DNA of 64,000 nucleotides from Bacteroidetes bacterium UBA5697 (GTDB lineage Bacteria > Bacteroidota > Bacteroidia > B-17B0 > Aurantibacillaceae): the NCBI GenBank assembly GCA_002420145.1, contig DIHL01000004.1:1-64000 (forward strand), given 5' to 3'. Below are positions 36,669 through 45,304 of the stretch, piece by piece; within the stretch, counting starts at the first letter, position 1; each line of letters starts with the position of its first letter. The translations under genes were made by a program, and so were the position numbers. Under the pieces are notes generated by a model. That model ran no database searches and was not told the DNA's origin. It saw nothing but the letters and a program-made list of their open reading frames with translations.

Positions 36669-38213
36669 TTATAAAGGAATGTTACCGTGTTTTTTCTTAG
36701 GTAATTTATCTACTTTATTTTCAAGCATTTTAAAGGCACGAATTAATTTTTCGCGAGTTTGTTCAGGCTTAATTACTTCGTCAATAAATCCTCTTTCAGC
36801 TGCACGGTATGGGTTAGCAAACATCGTTTGATATTCTGTTTCTTTCTCTTTCCACTTTTCATCTTTATTAGCCGCTGCCGAAATTTCGTTTTTGAAAATA
36901 ATTTCTGCTGCCCCTTTAGCTCCCATTACAGCAATCTCAGCACTTGGCCAAGCATAGTTCATGTCAGCACCAATGTGTTTACTGTTCATTACGTCATAAG
37001 CGCCACCGTATGCTTTACGTGTAATCACTGTAATTCTTGGAACTGTTGCTTCGCTGAAAGCATATAACAATTTTGCTCCATTTGTAATAATCGCATTCCA
37101 TTCTTGATCTGTTCCTGGTAAAAATCCTGGTACATCTTCAAATACTAATAATGGAATATTAAAGCAATCGCAGAATCTTACAAAACGTGCTGCTTTAGTT
37201 GATGAGTGAATGTCTAGTACACCTGCTAAAACTGCTGGTTGGTTAGCAACGATACCAATTGAACGACCTGCTAAGCGAGCAAACCCAACAACGATATTTT
37301 CTGCAAAGTTTTTATGAATTTCTAAAAAGCTATTATCATCAATTACCTTTTCAATCACTTCTCTGATATCGTAAGGTTGATTAGCATTTTCAGGAATAAT
37401 TGTATTTAATTCTGGTCTTAATTCAGAACCTGTATTTTCGTATGGTACACTTGGAGCATCTTCCTCGCAGTTTTGAGGAACATAACTTAAAATTTGTTTG
37501 ATATTATTAATGGCTTCAATCTCATTAGCACAAGCAAAATGAGTCACACCGCTTTTGCTAGCGTGTGTCATAGCTCCACCTAATTCTTCAGAAGTTACTT
37601 CTTCGTGAGTTACAGTTTTTACAACGTTAGGCCCTGTCACAAACATGTAGCTTGTATTCTCAACCATTAAAATAAAATCAGTCATTGCAGGACTGTATAC
37701 TGCACCACCAGCGCATGGTCCCATAATTCCTGATAATTGAGGGATAACGCCACTCGCTCTTACGTTGCGATAAAAAATATCAGCATAGCCTCCAAGAGAT
37801 ACAACACCTTCTTGAATACGTGCTCCACCACTATCATTTAATCCAATAAATGGCGCACCATTTTTCATGGCTAAGTCCATCACTTTGCAAATTTTTTCAG
37901 CGTGCGTTTCAGATAATGAACCTCCAAAAACAGTAAAGTCTTGAGAGAATACATATACTAAACGACCATTAATGGTGCCATAACCAGTGACTACGCCATC
38001 ACCTAAATATTGTTCTTTTTCTAAACCAAAATCTTTACTACGATGAGTAACCATCATCCCAATTTCTTCAAAGCTTCCTTCGTCAAGTAAAAAATGTAAA
38101 CGCTCGCGAGCAGTTAATTTTCCTTTTTTATGTTGAGAATCAATACGCTTTTGTCCGCCACCTAAAAGTGCCTCAGCTTGTTTTTGTTCTAGTAAAGCTA
38201 TTTTTGAGTCCAT
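36669..38213 (-). CDS. Acyl-CoA carboxylase beta (carboxyltransferase) subunit, propionyl-CoA carboxylase type
   Basis: 514 residues from the ATG at 38213, which aligns with the usual start (MDSKIALLEQ); an in-frame ATG at 38258 would add 15 residues. Seen: GKLTARERLHFLLDEGSFEE, DFTVFGGSLSETHAEK, GGARIQEGV, IMGPCAGGAVYSPA, MFVTGPNVVK, FEDVPGFLPG and KAYGGAYDVM. It moves the carboxyl group from biotin to an acyl-CoA, most likely propionyl-CoA. The biotin carboxylase and carrier subunits are not in the window. Without the partner I cannot separate it from a methylmalonyl-CoA decarboxylase alpha subunit. Confidence 0.93.
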   Translation of the reverse strand: MDSKIALLEQKQAEALLGGGQKRIDSQHKKGKLTARERLHFLLDEGSFEEIGMMVTHRSKDFGLEKEQYLGDGVVTGYGTINGRLVYVFSQDFTVFGGSLSETHAEKICKVMDLAMKNGAPFIGLNDSGGARIQEGVVSLGGYADIFYRNVRASGVIPQLSGIMGPCAGGAVYSPAMTDFILMVENTSYMFVTGPNVVKTVTHEEVTSEELGGAMTHASKSGVTHFACANEIEAINNIKQILSYVPQNCEEDAPSVPYENTGSELRPELNTIIPENANQPYDIREVIEKVIDDNSFLEIHKNFAENIVVGFARLAGRSIGIVANQPAVLAGVLDIHSSTKAARFVRFCDCFNIPLLVFEDVPGFLPGTDQEWNAIITNGAKLLYAFSEATVPRITVITRKAYGGAYDVMNSKHIGADMNYAWPSAEIAVMGAKGAAEIIFKNEISAAANKDEKWKEKETEYQTMFANPYRAAERGFIDEVIKPEQTREKLIRAFKMLENKVDKLPKKKHGNIPL

Positions 38214-38334
38214 AGTTTCTATATTTTTAATCTCTAATATTTGAGAGGAATTGTTCATTTTTTTTGGTTTAAATATACAATATTTGTCATAATTACAAGC
38301 GTAAATATGAGGGTTAAAACTTGAATTTATAGCA

Positions 38335-39924
38335 TTATTTTATAACTTTTTTAAACTCAATTATAAATGAGGAGAGCTTAGTTTTTTTGTATTCAATTTT
38401 ACCTTCCAATTGTTCGGTTAAGATATGAATTAGCTCTAGTCCTAATGTTCCGCTGTTTTTAAAATCTATGTCATCTGGAATTCCAGTCCCATTATCCGAA
38501 TAAATTAATTGAAAATGTGATTCTTTTTGACTAATGGAAACAGAAATGATGTTTTCTTTATTTGTTTCAAAAGCGTATTTATAAGAATTTGTGATAAGCT
38601 CATTTAAAATTAACCCTAATGGAATCATAGTATCAATATTAAATACCCAATCGTTTGGCACGTCAATGTTTTTTATTGGAGCTATAGTATTTTGTGTCAA
38701 AGTGCTTTCTACAGAATCTACTAATTGTCCTATATATTCTTTTAATTTAATGTGAGATAAATCTTCGGTTTCATATAATTTTTGGTGCACTAATGCCATC
38801 GATTGAATTCGGCGTTTACTCTCATCTAAGGCGGCTACAACGCTATCATTTTTTTGATCATTACGTTGCATATTTAATAGGCTCGAGATGATTTGCATAT
38901 TATTTTTTACACGATGATGAATTTCTTTTATCAAAATTTGAATCTTCAATAAATTAGCCTCTAACTGTTGATTTTTGTATGCCACATCTTTATTGGCTGA
39001 TTGTAAAAGAGCATATAATTGATTGTTTTTTAAATATTGAAACATGGTTATAAAAATAAACGCACATAATAATGTAAACCAGATGTAGGTTATAATTCCA
39101 AGATAGGTTTTTGATGTTTGTGGATGTTTATAGGCAGTGCCAATGCGTAATTTTAATCCGTAAAGATTTAAATCAGTGTATATGAAATCACTTTCTTTTA
39201 AATTAAAGTTTTTATAATATTCTTCATCTCTTTTTTTATTATGAATAATGGTGCCATCATACACAACTTCTCTATCAAACTCAATATTATTTCCAAACGA
39301 AAATCGATGTACGAAAAGTGAATCATGCCCTCCTTTGTAAGTATAATCAAGAAGATACTTCACATTTAAAACAGGCGCTATATAACCTAATATTTTTCCT
39401 TGTTTATTCCGTGCAGAAAAATTAAATGGGAAACCAGCCCAACCTTCTCTTAAATTTATGGGGTCAAATAAACTGATATTATTTTGTTGCATTAAAGAGT
39501 TTAATTTTTGTATTTCAAAATCAGGGCGAAATGACGCCACGTTTATTCCCTTTAAATGAGCAGGATCTATTTGGTTTGGGGTGACAACATATTTGAAATA
39601 TTGATTCGTATCCACCCACGAAACAACAATTGAATCTTTAAAATTAATATCCTTTACTAAATCATGTAAAAAATGTTGGAGTTCAATTTCAGAAGGAAAT
39701 GTTTCTGAATTTTCGATATAAGCTCGAAGAGAAGAGATAACAGTAGAATAAACATTAACGCCTGTTTCTACTCTTAAAACAGCGTCAGATTGTATTTTAG
39801 TTAATCTGTCTTGTTGTTGTTGTTGTTCTGATTGGTAGAATGAATTTAAAAGGATTTGTAGTACTATGGCCCCGATTGCAAGGCCTATAAATAACACAAG
39901 GTAATATTTATACTTTTTAATCAA
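38335..39924 (-). CDS. Membrane histidine kinase with CHASE sensor and HisKA_2 domain
   Basis: 529 residues. Membrane helix about 7-27; periplasmic CHASE-type sensor about 40-250 (VNVYSTVISSLRAYIENSE, REGWAGFPFNFSARN); second helix about 278-298; then a HisKA_2 dimerisation domain with phospho-histidine EIHHRVKNNMQIISSLLNMQ, and a HATPase domain (LGLILNELITNSYKYAF, SDNGTGIPD, GTLGLELI). The start must be TTG at 39924, since a stop lies two codons upstream and the next methionine is past the first helix. No response regulator is adjacent; the upstream neighbour, 3 bases away, is an RNA helicase. The ligand is unknown. Confidence 0.9.
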   Translation of the reverse strand: MIKKYKYYLVLFIGLAIGAIVLQILLNSFYQSEQQQQQDRLTKIQSDAVLRVETGVNVYSTVISSLRAYIENSETFPSEIELQHFLHDLVKDINFKDSIVVSWVDTNQYFKYVVTPNQIDPAHLKGINVASFRPDFEIQKLNSLMQQNNISLFDPINLREGWAGFPFNFSARNKQGKILGYIAPVLNVKYLLDYTYKGGHDSLFVHRFSFGNNIEFDREVVYDGTIIHNKKRDEEYYKNFNLKESDFIYTDLNLYGLKLRIGTAYKHPQTSKTYLGIITYIWFTLLCAFIFITMFQYLKNNQLYALLQSANKDVAYKNQQLEANLLKIQILIKEIHHRVKNNMQIISSLLNMQRNDQKNDSVVAALDESKRRIQSMALVHQKLYETEDLSHIKLKEYIGQLVDSVESTLTQNTIAPIKNIDVPNDWVFNIDTMIPLGLILNELITNSYKYAFETNKENIISVSISQKESHFQLIYSDNGTGIPDDIDFKNSGTLGLELIHILTEQLEGKIEYKKTKLSSFIIEFKKVIK

Positions 39925-39927
39925 ATG

Positions 39928-41172
39928 TTACACTTTTTGCGGGCCGTTAAATGGTTTTTTCTTAAAGCCAGGCTTTGATTTATTTCCTGATGGGCGAGGC
40001 TTGTCAAATTTCTTTTTAGCCGCATCTGGATTGTATTCAGGGCCTTTTCCAAATTCTTCAGGTATAGGCATTTTTGTGACATCAATACCCATTAAGGCTT
40101 CAATTTGTGCAAAACGAGGTTGGTCTTTTTCGTTGATAAAGGTAATAGCCACACCTTCTTTAGCAGCACGAGCGGTACGACCAATTCGGTGAATATAATC
40201 TTCTGGATCTGGCGGAGCATCATAGTTTACAACTAAGCTAATGCCATCCACATCAATACCACGTGATAAAATATCGGTTCCTATTAAAATACGTAAATTA
40301 CGCGCTTTGAAATTTCGCATAATTTCTTCACGTTCGGTTTGTTCTAAATCCGATGAAAATCCTTGAACCGAATATTTTAAAGCCTTAAAAGTTTGCGCTA
40401 ATTCTTTTACTTTTTCTTTAGTTGAAGAGAAAATAATCACTGAAGAAAAATCTTCATTTTTTAAAATCTCCTTTAATAATTTTTCTTTTTGATTGTCGTA
40501 AACAACATAAGCTTGTTGCACAATACCAGCAGCTGGTTTAGAAATAGCAATATTAATCGTTTCTGGATTTTGTAATAAATGCCCTGCTAATATTCTAATT
40601 TTTGGAGCCATGGTTGCCGAGAACATAATTGTTTGTCTTTTCTCAGGAACGTATTTTAAAATGGTTTTAATATCATCTGCAAAACCCATGTCAAGCATAC
40701 GATCCGCTTCATCTAAAATTAAATGCTCGATGGTTTCAAATTTCACATCTCCAGATTGTAACAAGGCTATTAAGCGTCCTGGAGTTGCAATCACAATATC
40801 CACACCTTCGCGTAATGATTTTGCCTGACGTTCCCAAGTAACGCCATCATTACCGCCGTAAATGCCAATAGAGCTAACGGCACAAAAATAAGCCATGCCT
40901 TCAATTTGTTGGTCAATTTGCAATACTAGTTCGCGAGTAGGGGCAATGATTAGAGTGTTGATGCCACCTTTTTTTGTTTTGATGATTTTATCTAAAACAG
41001 GTAATACAAAAGCAGCAGTTTTTCCGGTACCAGTTTGTGCGCAGGCAATTAAATCTTTACCAGCCTGAATAACAGGAATGGCTTGTTGTTGTATTGGAGT
41101 AGGTAGTTTGTAACCCATAGATTGCAAACCATCTATTAATGATTGATCGAAATTAAAATCGTTGAATGTCAA
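39928..41172 (-). CDS. DEAD-box RNA helicase (RhlE type)
   Basis: 414 residues. All core motifs are present: the Q motif (PTPIQQQAIPVI), AQTGTGKTAAF, PTRELVLQI, TPGRL, DEAD, SAT, and HRIGRTARA. The C-terminal tail is short, basic and G/P/K-rich (KPRPSGNKSKPGFKKK), as in RhlE. These enzymes unwind RNA duplexes in ribosome assembly and mRNA decay. The start is TTG at 41172: the preceding in-frame stop leaves no ATG before the Q motif. It shares a transcript with the histidine kinase downstream. Confidence 0.94.
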   Translation of the reverse strand: MTFNDFNFDQSLIDGLQSMGYKLPTPIQQQAIPVIQAGKDLIACAQTGTGKTAAFVLPVLDKIIKTKKGGINTLIIAPTRELVLQIDQQIEGMAYFCAVSSIGIYGGNDGVTWERQAKSLREGVDIVIATPGRLIALLQSGDVKFETIEHLILDEADRMLDMGFADDIKTILKYVPEKRQTIMFSATMAPKIRILAGHLLQNPETINIAISKPAAGIVQQAYVVYDNQKEKLLKEILKNEDFSSVIIFSSTKEKVKELAQTFKALKYSVQGFSSDLEQTEREEIMRNFKARNLRILIGTDILSRGIDVDGISLVVNYDAPPDPEDYIHRIGRTARAAKEGVAITFINEKDQPRFAQIEALMGIDVTKMPIPEEFGKGPEYNPDAAKKKFDKPRPSGNKSKPGFKKKPFNGPQKV

Positions 41173-41259
41173 AAGAATATGTTTTAATTAATTTAAATAT
41201 TTAGCCCCTAATTTACTACTTTTAAAGCAATTATATATTGAAATTTGTCGAATGTATTT

Positions 41260-41316
41260 GTCAGGCTGAGAGGAGTCGAAGCCGCTCATAAACCCTTCGA
41301 CTTCGCTCAGGGTGAC
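41260..41316 (+). repeat. Palindromic repeat before pgeF
   Basis: GTCAGGCTGAG (41260-41270) is imperfectly inverted by CTCAGGGTGAC (41306-41316), and GTCGAAG (41275-41281) by CTTCGAC (41295-41301). This is the GTCACCCTGAGCGAAGTCGAAGG-like family that I know from many Bacteroidota genomes. Confidence 0.8.
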
Positions 41317-41321
41317 TTAAA

Positions 41322-42038
41322 ATGAAATTTATGTACTGGATTAAAACGCCTCATATTAACACAACTCATGGTTTTTCAACTCGAAATGGAGGCGTTTCTG
41401 CTGCCCCTTTTTTAAGTTTAAATTTAGGAGGCACAGAGGATTTGCCTGAACACATTGCTGAAAACAGAAAACGTGCTTTAGGAGATTTAGATATTGAGAT
41501 GAATCAGGTATCTTATTTAAATCAAATACACAGCAATATCGTTTGTCAGGCAAGTGTAGGAAAACAAACAGGTGATGCTTTAGTGACCAATCAAAAAAAC
41601 TTAGCCATTGCTGTGGGTGCCGCCGATTGTTATCCCGTTTTATTTTACGATGAAAAAAACCAAGTGATAGGAGCTGCGCATTGTGGTTGGAAGGGCACTT
41701 TAGCTAAAATTGTAAAAAATACGATTGACGAGATGGTGCGATTAGGCGCAGAAGTTTCTCAAATTAAAGTTGCCATTGGTCAAGGAATTTGTAAAGCTAA
41801 TTATCAAGTAAGTGAAGAGGTGATACAGCAATTTAAATCAGCAGGATTTACAAATGATTGCTGGGAAGGCCGACAATTAGATTTGTTACAAGCCAATAAA
41901 TTTGTGGCTTTAGAAAGTGGCATTGAACCAAAACATATTTGGAGCATGAATCGATGTACAACAGAAGAAGACTTCTTTTCTTACAGAAGAGACAACGGAA
42001 AAACAGGTAGAATGTGGGCTGTGATTATGCTCAAATAA
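41322..42038 (+). CDS. pgeF: PgeF (YfiH/laccase-domain) protein
   Basis: 238 residues of the multicopper-polyphenol-oxidase-like (DUF152) family. Seen: THGFSTRNGGVS, NQIHSNIV, DALVTNQKNLAIAVGAADCYPVLFYD, and GAAHCGWKGT, with the His/Cys residues of the active site. E. coli PgeF corrects peptidoglycan by removing misplaced residues from UDP-MurNAc peptides; other members deaminate or phosphorolyse purine nucleosides. The full-length gene sits near the dcw cluster but separate from it. The ATG at 41322 is used; one at 41331 is also possible. Its stop abuts the convergent gene. Confidence 0.9.
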   Translation: MKFMYWIKTPHINTTHGFSTRNGGVSAAPFLSLNLGGTEDLPEHIAENRKRALGDLDIEMNQVSYLNQIHSNIVCQASVGKQTGDALVTNQKNLAIAVGAADCYPVLFYDEKNQVIGAAHCGWKGTLAKIVKNTIDEMVRLGAEVSQIKVAIGQGICKANYQVSEEVIQQFKSAGFTNDCWEGRQLDLLQANKFVALESGIEPKHIWSMNRCTTEEDFFSYRRDNGKTGRMWAVIMLK

Positions 42039-42710
42039 TTATGGAGCTTTATAAATAGGCGTTGCCGAATTTAAATTTCCTAAATACGTTTTATATAAAT
42101 TTAATTGTTGTTGTCGTTCTTCATTAGTTATTCGGGCAGGTGAAAAACAAATAAATGGCGGCATAACTGTTATGCCTGCAAAATATAACATGCCATGTTG
42201 TATAGGATACAAAATGGTTTCTAAATTTCCATTTTTTCCAGTATTACCGTAAGCAATTTCTGGTCCTCCAGTAGTGAGGGTTAAAAACGCAGTTTTATTT
42301 TTATAAGTTCCGTTATCGTAAACGCCTTTTCCTGCGCCATAAACTAAACCCATGGCAAATACCCGATCTACCCAGCCTTTTAAAATAGCCGGCAAGCCAA
42401 ACCACCATAATGGAAAATTAAAAATCAAAGTGTCGCACCATTCTAATTTTTCCATTTCTGTTTTTAGCTCAGGTGTAAACAAATTGTTTTGATAAGCATT
42501 CACTTGTTCCATTTGGTATTTAAAAAAATCAGGATTTTGTAAAGCTGTAAAATCATGTTTATCACCCACAGGATTAAAGCCCATGGCATATAAATCAGAC
42601 ACTTTTACTTCGGCTCCTTGTGATTGAAAGTAAGTAACAGCTTCATTTTTTAAACTACTACAAAACGATTTGCTCTCAGGGTGAGCATGAATGATTAATA
42701 TTTTTTTCAT
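42039..42710 (-). CDS. NAD(P)H quinone oxidoreductase, flavodoxin fold (NQO1/KefF type)
   Basis: 223 residues. Flavin-binding start KKILIIHAHPESKSFCSSL, then VSDLYAMGFNP, WCDTLIFNFPLWWFGLPAILKGWVDRVF (the family signature), and LTTGGPEIAYG. It would reduce quinones or related electrophiles with two electrons. Length is somewhat below human NQO1 and near that of the bacterial members. It precedes, by 7 bases, the end of the secreted protein gene on the same strand, so they may be cotranscribed. Confidence 0.92.
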   Translation of the reverse strand: MKKILIIHAHPESKSFCSSLKNEAVTYFQSQGAEVKVSDLYAMGFNPVGDKHDFTALQNPDFFKYQMEQVNAYQNNLFTPELKTEMEKLEWCDTLIFNFPLWWFGLPAILKGWVDRVFAMGLVYGAGKGVYDNGTYKNKTAFLTLTTGGPEIAYGNTGKNGNLETILYPIQHGMLYFAGITVMPPFICFSPARITNEERQQQLNLYKTYLGNLNSATPIYKAP

Positions 42711-42717
42711 TTTTCGA

Positions 42718-43416
42718 TTAATGATATTTATAACCGATGCTCACTAAGCCAGTGAAACAATTTTGATGAAAGGGTTTTAATAAGTAAGGATCTTTTCTTT
42801 CAAAAATCGGTCTGTTCCAACCAGGATTAGTCACATCATATTCTGCCTCTAAGATAACAGAAATAGAAATTCGTTTGATGATTAATTTAGGTTGTATCAT
42901 TATTTTAGGCGAGAAGAATTGATTTTTTTGAGAAATGTATTCATTCTTGCTTAAGGTTGTTCTTCCAGTATTAAATCCAATGTATCCCGATATGCTCAAT
43001 GTTTTTTTAGAAGTACCTATTCCATAACCAATACCACAACCTATGGCATAGCCAGATATTTTGGTATTTAAACTATCCTCTATCATAACGCGTGTTGGAA
43101 TGATTTTATAATAGTTTATTTGATCATAAATTCTTGAATTAATACTTAATGTATGATTGTATCCAGAAACTCCTATGCCTATAATTTGAAGTGGAAGATT
43201 TGGGTCTATTTTTTTATCAATGCTATTAATTTGGTTGTAATAGCTTTTGTCGTAAACACGATAACCATAATATAAATCGATAGATCCATTATGGTAAAAT
43301 TCTGTTTTAACAGGGGCTTCTTTTTTCTCTTTCTCTTTTTTGATTTTAATTTTTGTGGTTTGAGAAAAGAAATTAACAGAACAGATGATGAAGATGAAAA
43401 GTAAGAGTTTATGCAT
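42718..43416 (-). CDS. Secreted protein, probably outer-membrane associated
   Basis: 232 residues from the ATG at 43416, chosen because a signal peptide follows directly (LLLFIFIICSVNFFSQ). A longer frame from 43518 is rejected since it would begin inside the ftsZ terminator. After a K/E-rich stretch (KIKIKKEKEKKEAP) the chain has alternating hydrophobic strands with G/Y (GYRVYDKSYY, GIGVSGYNHTLSINS, YAIGCGIGYGIGTSKKTLSISGYIGFNTG) and ends in VSIGYKYH, a terminal aromatic strand suggestive of a small beta-barrel. Family not recognised. Confidence 0.7.
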   Translation of the reverse strand: MHKLLLFIFIICSVNFFSQTTKIKIKKEKEKKEAPVKTEFYHNGSIDLYYGYRVYDKSYYNQINSIDKKIDPNLPLQIIGIGVSGYNHTLSINSRIYDQINYYKIIPTRVMIEDSLNTKISGYAIGCGIGYGIGTSKKTLSISGYIGFNTGRTTLSKNEYISQKNQFFSPKIMIQPKLIIKRISISVILEAEYDVTNPGWNRPIFERKDPYLLKPFHQNCFTGLVSIGYKYH

Positions 43417-43510
43417 ATAATAAATACTTACCAGTGTAACGAGATTTTTACAAAAAAGATACAGAATATAGCGAGATAATATTAAATAGATGTTTGGTTT
43501 ACAATAAAAA

Positions 43511-43532
43511 ACCCTCACATTTTTGTGAGGGT
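43511..43532 (-). terminator. Terminator of the dcw operon (after ftsZ)
   Basis: ACCCTCAC (43511-43518) pairs with GTGAGGGT (43525-43532); on the minus strand a T-run follows. It lies 24 bases after the ftsZ stop. Confidence 0.88.
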
Positions 43533-43555
43533 TTCTTTTTTATTATTGTTTAATA

Positions 43556-45166
43556 CTAATCTACGTTATCGTGTAAAAACGAGTTGTTTGGTCTAATCTC
43601 ATTGTTTTCGCCTAATGTATAACGAGATACTTGAGAATCAGTAGAAGGCGTAGAACTTGTATTATCTAAGTTTACTTGTTTACGTTGCCAAGCAGATGTT
43701 TTTTCTAAGTCATTTAAACCTTCAGGAGTTTTCATTTTCAATGTCAACTCTTTTAATTTTTTAATACGCTCTTGTGCCAAACGAATTTGTTCTTCGCGGC
43801 TATTGCTTTCTGCTTGGATGATGTCGTTTACTTCTTCTTCATTAGAAGAAATATCATTGATGATAAATTCTTGTTTAGAAGCTTCAACTACTGTTTCATT
43901 TACAAACGTTGCAGGGGTTTCGTTTAATGGCTCATCTAAAGAATACACTTTAAAAGCTGGTTTCTCGTCCACTGAGCTTGTCGAAGTGCTTTCCTTAATT
44001 TCGTTTGTAATTGGAGCAGTTGGCTCTTCAACTTTATTAATGATTGGAGTTTCAACTGTTTCTTCTTTTACAAAAATAAACGGTTCATTAGTTTGTATTT
44101 CATCAATAATAGAAGTTTGTACTGGCTCAACTTTAGCAACTGTAGGCTCGTCTAAACGAACAATTTTACGCTCTGCAAAAGTTGGTGCTTCGTAACCTGA
44201 ATTAATTTTTGAATTAAATCCTGTTGCAATAATTGTTACAGAAACGTTATCTCCTAAAGATGGATCAGTACCGTAACCTGTAATTAATTCTGCTGTACCA
44301 CCAGCTGCTTCTTGAATAAAATCAGTAATTTCACCAAACTCATCCATTTCAATATCATCGCTTCCGCTCATGATATTTAATAAGACGTGACGAGCACCTG
44401 AGATATCGTTGTCATTTAATAATGGAGAAATTAAAGCATTTTCTACTGCACGTAAAGCACGTTTCTCTCCACTTGCAATAGCAGAACCCATAATAGCTAC
44501 ACCGCTATCTTGCATCACTGTTTTCACATCATTAAAATCCACATTCACATGCATGTGTAAGCTAATGATTTCTGCAATTGATTTTGCTGCGCTAGTTAAT
44601 ACATTATCCGCGTGAGCAAATGCTTCTGTCATTTTTAAACTTCCGTAGATTTCACGTAATTTATCGTTACCAATAACGATTAACGTATCTACATATTTTT
44701 TCATTTCTTCTAAGCCTTTCTCAGCTTGCTCTCTACGTTTTTTTCCTTCAAAAGAAAATGGAATAGTAACGATACCAACTGTTAAAATGCCTAACTCTTT
44801 TGCAATAGACGCAATTACTGGAGCTGCTCCAGTACCAGTACCACCGCCTAAACCAGCTGTGATAAATACCATTTCGGTATTGTCTTTTAATAAGTCTTTA
44901 ATTTCTTCAATGCTCTCTAAAGCAGAGTCACGACCAACTTCAGGTTTAGCACCTGCTCCTAATCCTCTAGTTAAAGAGTTACCTAATTGTATTTTATGAG
45001 GTACTGGGCTTTTGCCTAATGCTTGTTTATCGGTATTGCATATAATGAAATCTACACCTTTAATTCCTAAACGGAACATGTGATTAACAGCGTTACTTCC
45101 GCCGCCACCAACGCCAATTACTTTAATAATTGAGCTTTCTTCTTGTGGTAATTCAAATTGCATCAT
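43556..45166 (-). CDS. ftsZ: FtsZ, tubulin-like division protein
   Basis: 536 residues. GTPase domain 1-320 with VIGVGGGGSNAVN, the tubulin signature GGGTGTGAAP, and FSFEGKKR and NVDFNDVKTVM in the following part. Then a long acidic linker (about 330-480, E/T/P/V-rich) and the C-terminal peptide NSFLHDNVD, the Bacteroidota form of the tail that binds FtsA and other partners. It polymerises into the Z-ring. At about residues 394-400 the linker is encoded by a dispersed palindromic repeat (43970-43988), read as STSTSSVD. Last gene of the dcw run; 138 bases with a repeat separate it from ftsA, so it may have an extra promoter. Confidence 0.98.
   Translation of the reverse strand: MMQFELPQEESSIIKVIGVGGGGSNAVNHMFRLGIKGVDFIICNTDKQALGKSPVPHKIQLGNSLTRGLGAGAKPEVGRDSALESIEEIKDLLKDNTEMVFITAGLGGGTGTGAAPVIASIAKELGILTVGIVTIPFSFEGKKRREQAEKGLEEMKKYVDTLIVIGNDKLREIYGSLKMTEAFAHADNVLTSAAKSIAEIISLHMHVNVDFNDVKTVMQDSGVAIMGSAIASGEKRALRAVENALISPLLNDNDISGARHVLLNIMSGSDDIEMDEFGEITDFIQEAAGGTAELITGYGTDPSLGDNVSVTIIATGFNSKINSGYEAPTFAERKIVRLDEPTVAKVEPVQTSIIDEIQTNEPFIFVKEETVETPIINKVEEPTAPITNEIKESTSTSSVDEKPAFKVYSLDEPLNETPATFVNETVVEASKQEFIINDISSNEEEVNDIIQAESNSREEQIRLAQERIKKLKELTLKMKTPEGLNDLEKTSAWQRKQVNLDNTSSTPSTDSQVSRYTLGENNEIRPNNSFLHDNVD
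43970..43988 (-). repeat. Palindromic repeat inside the ftsZ linker
   Basis: CACTGAGCTTGTCGAAGTG, an imperfect palindrome (CAC/GTG ends, GAGC and TCGA words). It is the core of a repeat that I know as dispersed in Bacteroidota intergenic DNA. Here it is read in frame in the disordered linker. Confidence 0.65.
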
Positions 45167-45224
45167 GGTATGTAGTTTTAAATTTTTAATTCTTGTTGTT
45201 ATTCTTTATTATTTTTTATTTACA

Positions 45225-45264
45225 TCCCCCGTCCTGCGGACACCCCCTTCAAAGGGGGAAAGGG
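45225..45264. repeat. Double-hairpin repeat between ftsA and ftsZ
   Basis: GTCC-TGC-GGAC (45231-45241) and CCCCCTT-CA-AAGGGGG (45243-45258), a C/G-rich island in AT-rich DNA. It resembles a dispersed CCCCCTTCAAAGGGGG element known in Bacteroidota genomes. Confidence 0.75.
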
Positions 45265-45304
45265 CTTTAATTTTAATTCATCACTTATAACTCATCTCTT
45301 ATCA

